NCBI GenBank assembly: GCA_934621665.1
Contig: CAKTUT010000010.1
Location: 1-19,289, forward strand
DNA length: 19,289 bases
Direction of reading: 5' to 3'
Source: an uncultured Oscillospiraceae bacterium
GTDB taxonomy: Bacteria > Bacillota > Clostridia > Oscillospirales > Oscillospiraceae
The translations under genes and the position numbers were made by a program. Shown here in pieces: positions 13,853 through 19,289 of the stretch (positions are counted from its first letter, which is position 1; every line of letters begins with the position of its first letter). The notes under the pieces are model-generated. The model saw only the letters and a program-made list of their open reading frames with translations. It was not told where the DNA came from and searched no databases.

Positions 13853-15469
13853 TCAATGTGAGGCGCTCTGGCGTTCGCGCTTCCATTGCAGATAGTCGTC
13901 ATATGTGCCGGGACGGTCGAGGATCGAACCATCAGGCTGGAACTCAATGACGCGGTTACAGGCTGTTTGCAGCAGCTCGTGGTCGTGTGAGGCCAGCAGA
14001 ATATTGCCCGGAAAAGCGCACAGACCCTTGTTGACGGCCTGAATGGCTTCCATGTCAAGATGGTTGGTCGGCTGGTCAAGCAGAATGACATTCGCGCCCG
14101 AGAGCATCATGCGCGAGAGCATACAGCGCACCTTTTCGCCGCCGGACAGGACGTTGACCGGCTTAAAGACCTCATCACCGGAGAATAGCATTCGGCCAAG
14201 GAAGCCGCGCAGATACACGTCGTCCTTTTTCGCCGAAAACGGCCGCAGCCAGTCAACAAGACTTTCCTCATGGCCGTCAAAGTATTCGCTGTTGTCCTTG
14301 GGCAGGTAGCTGGTAGTGACAGTCTGCCCCCACTTGATGCTGCCCTCGTCCGGTTCCAGTTCACCCATCAGAATCTGGAACATTGTGGTCTGCGCCAGCT
14401 CATTTTCGCCGACGAAAGCGATCTTGTCGTTCTTTCCGACGATAAAACTGACCTTGTCCAGAAGCTTCACGCCGTCAACCGTTTTGCTGACGTCGGTAAC
14501 GAACAGAATGTCCTTACCAACATCGCGCTCACGCTCAAAGCCGACGAACGGATAGCGCCGCGAGGACGCGGGAATTTCCTCCACGGTCAGCTTGTCGAGC
14601 AGACGGCGGCGGGAGGTTGCCTGACGGCTTTTACTCTTGTTGGCAGCAAAGCGCGAGATGAATGTTTGCAGCTCGGCAATCTTTTCTTCATTGCGCTTTG
14701 TCTTGTTGCGCAGCAGCTGCTGCACCAGCTGGGACGATTCATACCAGAAGTCATAGTTGCCGACGTACTGCTTGATCTTGCCATAGTCGATATCGACAAT
14801 GTGCGTACAGACGGTATTGAGGAAGTGACGGTCATGGCTGACGACGATGACAAGGCCGGTGTCCTCATAGTCCATGATAAAGTTTTCCAGCCAGTCGATG
14901 GCCTCAATGTCAAGGTTGTTGGTCGGCTCGTCCAGCATGACGATATCGGGCTTGCCAAACAGCGCCTGCGCCAGCAGTACCTTGACCTTGTCGCGGCCGT
15001 CGGTTGCGCCCATGCGGTCATTGTGCTGTTCGACTGGGATGCCGAGACCCTGCAGCAGGCGGCTGGCGTCGGATTCCGCTTCCCAGCCGTCCATTTCGGC
15101 AAACTCCGCCTCCAGCTCGCTTGCACGCAGACCGTCCTCCTCAGTGAAGTCCTCTTTTTCGTAGAGAGCGTCCTTTTCTTTCATCACCTGATACAGCCGG
15201 GGATTACCCATGATGACCGTATCGAGAATGGTATATTCGTCGTACTGGAACTGATCCTGCTTCAAAACCGACATTCTTGCGCCGGGTTTGATGGACACGC
15301 TGCCGGACGTGGGCTCAAGCTCGCCGGAGAGAATTTTCAGAAATGTGGATTTGCCCGCGCCGTTTGCGCCGATGACGCCATAGCAGTTGCCGGGAAGAAA
15401 TTGCAAATCGGCGTTCTTGAACAGAACCGAGCCGCCGAACTGCATGGAAAGATTGCTGATTGTAAGCAT
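13853..15469 (-). CDS. ABC-F family ATPase (YkpA/YbiT-type)
   Basis: ABC-F proteins are soluble tandem ATPases without membrane domains that act on the ribosome in translation or antibiotic protection. The 538 residues contain NBD1 with Walker A GANGAGKST (34-42), Walker B plus catalytic Glu IVMLDEPTNNLD (176-187) and SHDR (211-214). A Lys/Arg-rich linker at about 250-295 matches the interdomain arm. NBD2 has signature LSGGE (441-445) and Walker B VILLDQPTNHLD (Gln in place of Glu, 466). Its Walker A is degenerate, GENELAQTT (354-362), lacking the Lys. The NBD1 signature is also degenerate (ATDGRDK, 155-161). Such decay of one ATP site occurs in this subfamily. The start has an AAGGAG ribosome binding site. 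Whether it confers drug resistance cannot be told; the YkpA/YbiT type usually does not. Confidence 0.93.
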   Translation of the reverse strand: MLTISNLSMQFGGSVLFKNADLQFLPGNCYGVIGANGAGKSTFLKILSGELEPTSGSVSIKPGARMSVLKQDQFQYDEYTILDTVIMGNPRLYQVMKEKDALYEKEDFTEEDGLRASELEAEFAEMDGWEAESDASRLLQGLGIPVEQHNDRMGATDGRDKVKVLLAQALFGKPDIVMLDEPTNNLDIEAIDWLENFIMDYEDTGLVIVVSHDRHFLNTVCTHIVDIDYGKIKQYVGNYDFWYESSQLVQQLLRNKTKRNEEKIAELQTFISRFAANKSKSRQATSRRRLLDKLTVEEIPASSRRYPFVGFERERDVGKDILFVTDVSKTVDGVKLLDKVSFIVGKNDKIAFVGENELAQTTMFQILMGELEPDEGSIKWGQTVTTSYLPKDNSEYFDGHEESLVDWLRPFSAKKDDVYLRGFLGRMLFSGDEVFKPVNVLSGGEKVRCMLSRMMLSGANVILLDQPTNHLDMEAIQAVNKGLCAFPGNILLASHDHELLQTACNRVIEFQPDGSILDRPGTYDDYLQWKRERQSASH

Positions 15470-15504
15470 TTGGTTTCTCCTTGTAAAAATGGAACGTTTT
15501 TCTT

Positions 15505-15533
15505 AGTTTACCACATTTTCACCTGAAATGAAA
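15505..15533 (-). promoter_or_regulatory. Putative promoter of the ABC-F/GNAT unit
   Basis: On the minus strand TTTCAT (15533-15528), 17 bases and TAAACT (15510-15505) are present, with TG one base upstream of the -10 box (extended -10). The -35 box is weak. It is divergent from the htpG promoter and about 36 bases from the ABC-F start codon. Confidence 0.4.
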
Positions 15534-15572
15534 GGGCACTTGTGAACAGAACATGAATTTTGCGGAAAAGAC

Positions 15573-15600
15573 TTGCATTATCGGAAAAAGCGGCTATAAT
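15573..15600 (+). promoter_or_regulatory. htpG promoter
   Basis: TTGCAT (15573-15578), a 16-base spacer and a perfect TATAAT (15595-15600) are present. The predicted transcription start falls at the left edge of the CIRCE element, the usual geometry for HrcA control. Confidence 0.8.
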
Positions 15601-15605
15601 ACAAA

Positions 15606-15632
15606 TTAGCACTCGGAAACGATGAGTGCTAA
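15606..15632. promoter_or_regulatory. CIRCE operator (HrcA binding site)
   Basis: TTAGCACTC (15606-15614), nine bases and GAGTGCTAA (15624-15632) match the CIRCE consensus at all 18 arm positions. HrcA bound here would repress htpG until heat or misfolded protein load relieves it through GroE. The element lies in the 5' untranslated region, 23 bases before the ATG. Confidence 0.97.
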
Positions 15633-15655
15633 AACGACGATAGGACGTGAGTTTT

Positions 15656-17548
15656 ATGCCAAAGAAACAGTTTAAAGCCGAATCCAAGCGTCTTTTGGAT
15701 TTGATGATTAACTCAATTTATACCCACAAGGAAATCTTCCTGCGGGAAATTATATCGAATGCCTCCGATGCCATCGACAAGCTGGCATATCAGGCGCTGA
15801 CTGATGAAAACGTCGGCTTGAACCGAAGTGACTTTGCCATTCAGCTGAAGGCCGACAAGGATGCGGGCACGCTGACCGTCTCCGATAACGGCATTGGCAT
15901 GAGCAGGGAAGAGATGGAGGAAAACCTCGGCACAATCTGCAAATCCGGCAGCCTGAAATTCAAGCAGGAGATGGAGAAGCAGGAGGAGCTGGACATCATC
16001 GGCCAGTTTGGCGTCGGCTTCTATTCGGCTTTTATGGTTGCTGACGAGGTGACTGTAATCTCCAAGAAGTATGGCAGCAACGAGGCCTATATGTGGCAAT
16101 CGTCCGGTGCGGACGGCTATACCATCCAGCCTGCCGAGCGTGCTGAGGCCGGTACGGACGTGATCATGAAGCTGAAAGCCGACACCGAGGACGAGCAGTA
16201 TTCGCGCTATCTCCAGCCGTATACCATCCAGAGCCTTGTGCGCAAATATTCCGACTACATCCGCTATCCGATCAAGATGGATATGGAGCACTCCAAGCTG
16301 AAAGAGGGTACGGAGGACGCAGACAAGCCGGAATATGAAACCGTTGTGGAGAACACTACGCTCAATTCCATGGTGCCGATCTGGCAGAAAGCAAAGAAAG
16401 ACGTCACCGAGGAGGAGTATAATAGCTTCTATAAGGAAAAGTTCTTTGATTTTGAAGATCCCATCGCAACCATCCATGTCAGCGTAGAGGGTGCGGTAAC
16501 GTATAAGGCGCTGCTGTATATCCCAGCCAAAGCACCGTATGATTTCTATACCAAGGATTTTAAAAAGGGCTTACAGCTCTATTCGTCCGGTGTGATGATC
16601 ATGGAAAACTGCGCCGATCTGCTGCCCGACTGCTTCCGCTTTGTGCGTGGCATTGTTGATTCGCAGGACCTGAGCCTGAATATTTCACGAGAGATGCTCC
16701 AGCATGACCGCCAGCTCAAGTTCATGGCGTCGAATCTGGAAAAGAAGATCAAGGCTGAGCTGACAAAGCTCTGCGAAAACGACCGCGAGAAGTACGAGAA
16801 GTTCTTCAATGCGTTTGGCCTCCAGCTGAAATACGGCGTGGTGTCTGACTACGGCCAGAAGAAAGAAATGCTGCAGGATCTGCTGCTGTACTGGTCGAGC
16901 AAGGAAGAAAAGCTGATTACCCTGAAAGAGTATACCGACGCAATGCCGGAGGATCAGAAGTACATCTACTTTGCCGCCGGTGAGAGCCGCAGCCACCTGG
17001 AGCAGCTGCCGCAGATGGCGCAGCTGAAAGAAAAGGGCTACGACGTACTGTTTATGACCGAAGAGGTTGACGAGTTTATTACCTCCACGCTTCAGAAGTA
17101 TGCCGACAAGGAGTTCCGCAGCCTGAATGCCGCAGACCTCGGACTTGCCACCGAGGAGGAGAAAAAGGCTGCCGAGGAAAAGACCGAGCAGGCCAAGACG
17201 ACGCTTGACTTTGTCAAGGAGACGCTGGGCGATGCGGTCAAGGAGGTTCGTCTGAGCACAAATCTTGGCACAAGCCCTGTATGCGTTGTGCCGGGTGAGG
17301 GCATGACGTTTGAGATGGAGAAATACTTCCGCCGGGTCAGCCCCGAGATGGACGCCAAGGCTGACCGCATTCTGGAGTTGAACCCCGACCATCCGGTATT
17401 TGCCGCACTCCAACTGGCCGTAGCGCAGGATCCGGAAAAGGCCAAGAAGTATGTCGAAATCCTGCACGCGCAGGCGCTCTTGATGGCCAATCTGCCGGTG
17501 GAGAACGCCACCAATTATACAAATCTTGTCTGCGAGCTGATGAAATAA
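15656..17548 (+). CDS. htpG: Molecular chaperone HtpG (Hsp90)
   Basis: HtpG is the bacterial Hsp90, an ATP-driven homodimeric cytosolic chaperone. The 630-residue product has the GHKL ATPase domain with REIISNASDAIDK (Glu31, Asn35), DNGIGM (77-82) and GQFGVGFYSAF (116-126). The middle domain contains the SLNISREMLQ block, and a C-terminal dimerisation domain follows. There is no charged linker or MEEVD tail, as expected in bacteria. I chose ATG 15656 over the in-frame GTG at 15647 because family members begin near this Met; AGGA at 15642-15645 is an acceptable ribosome binding site. Control by CIRCE differs from Bacillus subtilis, where htpG is not in the HrcA regulon. The gene is monocistronic, ending at a terminator. 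Confidence 0.97.
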   Translation: MPKKQFKAESKRLLDLMINSIYTHKEIFLREIISNASDAIDKLAYQALTDENVGLNRSDFAIQLKADKDAGTLTVSDNGIGMSREEMEENLGTICKSGSLKFKQEMEKQEELDIIGQFGVGFYSAFMVADEVTVISKKYGSNEAYMWQSSGADGYTIQPAERAEAGTDVIMKLKADTEDEQYSRYLQPYTIQSLVRKYSDYIRYPIKMDMEHSKLKEGTEDADKPEYETVVENTTLNSMVPIWQKAKKDVTEEEYNSFYKEKFFDFEDPIATIHVSVEGAVTYKALLYIPAKAPYDFYTKDFKKGLQLYSSGVMIMENCADLLPDCFRFVRGIVDSQDLSLNISREMLQHDRQLKFMASNLEKKIKAELTKLCENDREKYEKFFNAFGLQLKYGVVSDYGQKKEMLQDLLLYWSSKEEKLITLKEYTDAMPEDQKYIYFAAGESRSHLEQLPQMAQLKEKGYDVLFMTEEVDEFITSTLQKYADKEFRSLNAADLGLATEEEKKAAEEKTEQAKTTLDFVKETLGDAVKEVRLSTNLGTSPVCVVPGEGMTFEMEKYFRRVSPEMDAKADRILELNPDHPVFAALQLAVAQDPEKAKKYVEILHAQALLMANLPVENATNYTNLVCELMK

Positions 17549-17559
17549 GCAAAAGCTTA

Positions 17560-17606
17560 AAAAAGATAACCCGCTGTCGTGTAAAACGGCAGCGGGTTAT
17601 TTTGTG
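17560..17606. terminator. Bidirectional terminator between htpG and dinB
   Basis: ATAACCCGCTG (17566-17576) pairs with CAGCGGGTTAT (17590-17600), and TCGT with ACGG extends the stem inward around a GTAAA loop. TTTTG follows on the plus strand. On the minus strand the stem is followed by TCTTTTTT, complementary to the A-run at 17559-17564. It serves both convergent genes. Confidence 0.93.
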
Positions 17607-17619
17607 AGCAGGAATGTAC

Positions 17620-18876
17620 TCAAATCGGCTTTGTGACGCCGGTGCGGCGCTCTTTTGAAAGGCCGCCTGCCATGCTTTTGGTGTCGCCGGACAAAAAGGT
17701 TGCGCGGACAATCGCGTCCTCGCCGTATTTTTCACGAATTGCGTCCACAGCGGTGTCCAGCTTTTCCATGCGTGCGTAATCGCCACTGTCAAACAGACAG
17801 CATTGGCGGCAGCCGGAAACGCTCAGTCGCGTCATCTGCACACCAAGCTGGCGCAGCGGTGTTTTGCCGTCCCACAGCGCGTCGAACACACGACAGGCGT
17901 TTTGATACAGCTCGGTTGTGACGTTGGTGGCGGAGGCAAGCTGCGACTGGCGTGAGCAGTCTTCAAAGCTACTGGAGCGAATCTGAACGCTGATGCACGC
18001 GCCGGCCTGACCGTCGCGGCGCATTCGCATTCCCACGGTTTCGCATAGCGACAGCAGCACCTGATGCGCATAGTCGCGGTCGGTCACGTCACGCGGCGTG
18101 GTAAACGAGTTGCCATAGCCCTTGTTCGGCTCGGCCTGCGGGCGCACGATGCCCGCGTCGCGACCGTTGGCAAACTGCCAGACAATCTCGCCCTGTTTTC
18201 CGAGCCGTCTGCGCAAAAACGCCGGATCGGCCGCGGCAAGCTGGCCAATGGTGGTAATGCCCATCTGGCAAAGCTTTTTTTCGGTCATCCGGCCGACCAT
18301 AAAAAGCTCCCGCGCGGGGAGCGGCCAGAGTTTGGTTGGAATTTCAGCAGGGAAGAGCGTATGCGTCTTGTCCGGCTTTTCAAAATCACCCGCCATTTTG
18401 GCAAGCAGCTTGTTGGAGGAAATGCCGATATTGACCGTAAAGCCAAGTCCCTGCCGGATGCGCGCACGCAGGCGATTTGCCGCCATGACCGGCGGTCCAT
18501 AGAGTCCGGCTGTGCCGGTCATGTCTACCCACGCCTCGTCAATGGAAAACTGCTCCACATTTGGCGAGTATTCATGCAAAAGCGCGATCAGCCGCCGCGA
18601 CGCCTGCACGTACAGCTCATAATCCGGCTCGGCAACCACAAGCCCGGGGCATTTTTCCATGGCCTTTCCAAGCGGCTCGCCCGTCTGAATGCCGTATTTT
18701 TTGGCAGGCATGCTTTTGGCCAGAATGATGCTGTGACGTGATTTTTTGTCACCGGCAATGACGGATGGAACAGTGCGCAGGTCAAACGACTCGCCAAGGA
18801 TATTTACGCGCCACGCGGCAGTCCACGACAAAAAGGCACTGTTGACGTCAATATGAAATACAATCCGCTCGGCCAT
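17620..18876 (-). CDS. dinB: Y-family DNA polymerase (DinB/Pol IV-like)
   Basis: This is an error-prone translesion DNA polymerase. The 418 residues start with the catalytic palm motif HIDVNSAFLSW (metal-binding Asp10, predicted steric-gate Phe15). SIDEAW carries the other acidic residues (Asp113, Glu114), and the thumb block GFTVNIGISSNKLLAKMAGDFEKPD follows. A little-finger domain ends with QCCLF (358-362), which matches the QxxLF-type beta-clamp-binding motif. I chose the start at 18876 over the one at 18903 because the family begins just before the HID strand and GGGAG precedes it. The ATG overlaps the stop of the small upstream gene (TGATG), indicating coupled translation. Promoter and LexA-like box lie upstream of that small gene. 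DinB and UmuC-like Gram-positive subtypes are hard to separate here. Confidence 0.94.
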   Translation of the reverse strand: MAERIVFHIDVNSAFLSWTAAWRVNILGESFDLRTVPSVIAGDKKSRHSIILAKSMPAKKYGIQTGEPLGKAMEKCPGLVVAEPDYELYVQASRRLIALLHEYSPNVEQFSIDEAWVDMTGTAGLYGPPVMAANRLRARIRQGLGFTVNIGISSNKLLAKMAGDFEKPDKTHTLFPAEIPTKLWPLPARELFMVGRMTEKKLCQMGITTIGQLAAADPAFLRRRLGKQGEIVWQFANGRDAGIVRPQAEPNKGYGNSFTTPRDVTDRDYAHQVLLSLCETVGMRMRRDGQAGACISVQIRSSSFEDCSRQSQLASATNVTTELYQNACRVFDALWDGKTPLRQLGVQMTRLSVSGCRQCCLFDSGDYARMEKLDTAVDAIREKYGEDAIVRATFLSGDTKSMAGGLSKERRTGVTKPI

Positions 18877-19145
18877 CACGCAATCTCCCGCAGAAAAACC
18901 CACCGGTGCGTGCGCACAGTGTAGCGCAGCTCAAACAGGCATTCGCGCTCCCATAAAACGGCCTTGCACAGATAGACAAACGCCTCAATGCCCACGTATT
19001 CCACGCGGCGGCTGTCAAGCACCTGCGCAATCTGGACGGTATGCAGTGCGTGCGTCTCGTCTTCAAAGCGGAAGCGCAGCGGCTGCATCGAGCCGTCGGC
19101 GTCGCAGTGCGCAATCATCTGTATGGGAATGTTCCGATGTTCCAT
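18876..19145 (-). CDS. Small conserved protein of unknown function, coupled to dinB
   Basis: I do not recognise a named function. The 89-residue protein has no signal peptide or membrane segment. It reads as a small beta-rich domain: PLRFRFEDE near the N-terminus, HTVQIAQVLDSRRVEYVG, FVYLCKAVLW, and CLFELRYTVRTHRWVFLREI at the end. From memory, similar small proteins (with a PLRFRFEDE-like start and a FELKY...W.L end) lie beside Y-family polymerase genes in other Firmicutes. The layout also recalls the DUF6504 proteins in actinobacterial translesion operons, which is inference only. The ATG at 19145 has an AAGGAG ribosome binding site nine bases upstream. Its stop overlaps the dinB ATG. It is the first gene of a probable SOS transcription unit, so a role as a polymerase accessory is plausible. 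Confidence 0.8.
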   Translation of the reverse strand: MEHRNIPIQMIAHCDADGSMQPLRFRFEDETHALHTVQIAQVLDSRRVEYVGIEAFVYLCKAVLWERECLFELRYTVRTHRWVFLREIA

Positions 19146-19163
19146 CGCGGCCTGCTCCTTAAT

Positions 19164-19177
19164 CGAACTTTTGTTTT
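19164..19177. promoter_or_regulatory. LexA-like (SOS) box
   Basis: CGAAC, TTTT, GTTTT (plus strand) compares with the Firmicutes LexA/DinR consensus CGAAC-N4-GTTCG: the left half is perfect and the right half has three of five matches. It lies directly downstream of the -10 box at the expected transcription start of a Y-family polymerase operon, which is where a LexA repressor should sit. Confidence 0.55.
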
Positions 19178-19206
19178 ATTATAGCAAAAGCGAGCGGCGT
19201 TTGCAA
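19178..19206 (-). promoter_or_regulatory. Promoter of the small gene-dinB operon
   Basis: On the minus strand TTGCAA (19206-19201), a 17-base spacer and a perfect TATAAT (19183-19178) are found, about 33 bases upstream of the small gene's start codon. Confidence 0.82.
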
Positions 19207-19230
19207 CTGGAAGTTTTATACTGATATTCA

Positions 19231-19267
19231 ATTAAAAACTTTCATTCATGGAATGGAAGTTTTTAAT
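19231..19267. repeat. AT-rich 17-bp palindrome at the right edge
   Basis: ATTAAAAACTTTCATTC (19231-19247) and GAATGGAAGTTTTTAAT (19251-19267) are complementary at 16 of 17 positions, with one G-T wobble, around a three-base ATG loop. The motif GGAAGTTTT also occurs at 19209-19217 outside the palindrome. It could be a bidirectional terminator for a minus-strand gene entering from the right, or an operator. ATG 19268, directly after it and preceded by GGAAG, could start a plus-strand gene (Met-Lys-Ile-Ile-Met-Arg-Arg), but only seven codons are visible. Confidence 0.6.
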
Positions 19268-19289
19268 ATGAAGATCATTATGAGACGAG

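Noticed and set aside
13853..15469. ABC-F gene as an antibiotic-resistance determinant
   Set aside because: Its motifs fit the YkpA/YbiT-type housekeeping group rather than Vga/Msr/OptrA-type, and the neighbour is a generic GNAT.
14270..15526. Long plus-strand open frame opposite the ABC-F gene
   Set aside because: It is the complement of a gene with clear ABC motifs, its sequence is featureless, and it has no ribosome binding site.
1..19289. Mobile element, CRISPR array, tRNA or rRNA gene
   Set aside because: No transposase or integrase motifs, no regularly spaced repeats and no tRNA-like cloverleaf were seen on either strand by eye.

Overview
The window looks like the chromosome of a moderately GC-rich, spore-forming Clostridia of the Oscillospiraceae/Ruminococcaceae type (Firmicutes). 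This rests on a GerW/YtfJ sporulation protein, a kleisin-type ScpA/ScpB pair, an IspH/S1 gene arrangement, a HrcA-type CIRCE element, strong AGGAGG-like ribosome binding sites and Firmicutes-like promoters. Taxonomy is an inference from gene content. I see no insertion sequence, phage, CRISPR array, tRNA or rRNA. This is mostly core genome, and no stretch over 300 bases lacks a gene.

Left part (1-2460): the 3' end of the ribosome-assembly GTPase gene engB, its terminator, then a monocistronic adenine deaminase gene (ade) with its own promoter and terminator. From 2459 to 7563 there is a tightly packed plus-strand operon: site-2 protease family peptidase, scpA, scpB, DUF2953 membrane protein, gerW, a D-Ala-D-Ala carboxypeptidase and rluB. 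It joins chromosome segregation, envelope/spore maturation and 23S rRNA pseudouridylation, a common grouping in this class.

Middle (7564-12774): a promoter embedded in a long inverted repeat drives a RpiR/MurR-type regulator gene, followed by a HI0933-family flavoprotein, cmk, plsC, ispH and rpsA, ending at a strong terminator. The ispH-rpsA junction is damaged. The IspH reading frame stops making sense right after its third cluster cysteine, and S1 resumes in another frame. A fused ispH-rpsA gene, known in Clostridia, appears to have suffered an internal, frame-disrupting deletion, or the assembly is wrong here.

Right part (12775-19289): one plus-strand GNAT acetyltransferase converges on a minus-strand pair (ABC-F ATPase, then a second GNAT). 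A divergent intergenic region then holds a perfect CIRCE operator before htpG. A bidirectional terminator separates htpG from a minus-strand pair: a small conserved protein of unknown function translationally coupled to a Y-family DNA polymerase. This pair has a consensus promoter and a LexA-like box, suggesting SOS control. The window ends in a 17-bp AT-rich palindrome.

The points most worth checking are the ispH/rpsA lesion, the one-live-site/one-dead-site architecture of the ABC-F protein, the small partner of the Y-family polymerase with its LexA-like box, and the inverted repeat over the RpiR-gene promoter. I did not find a clearly new multi-gene system.
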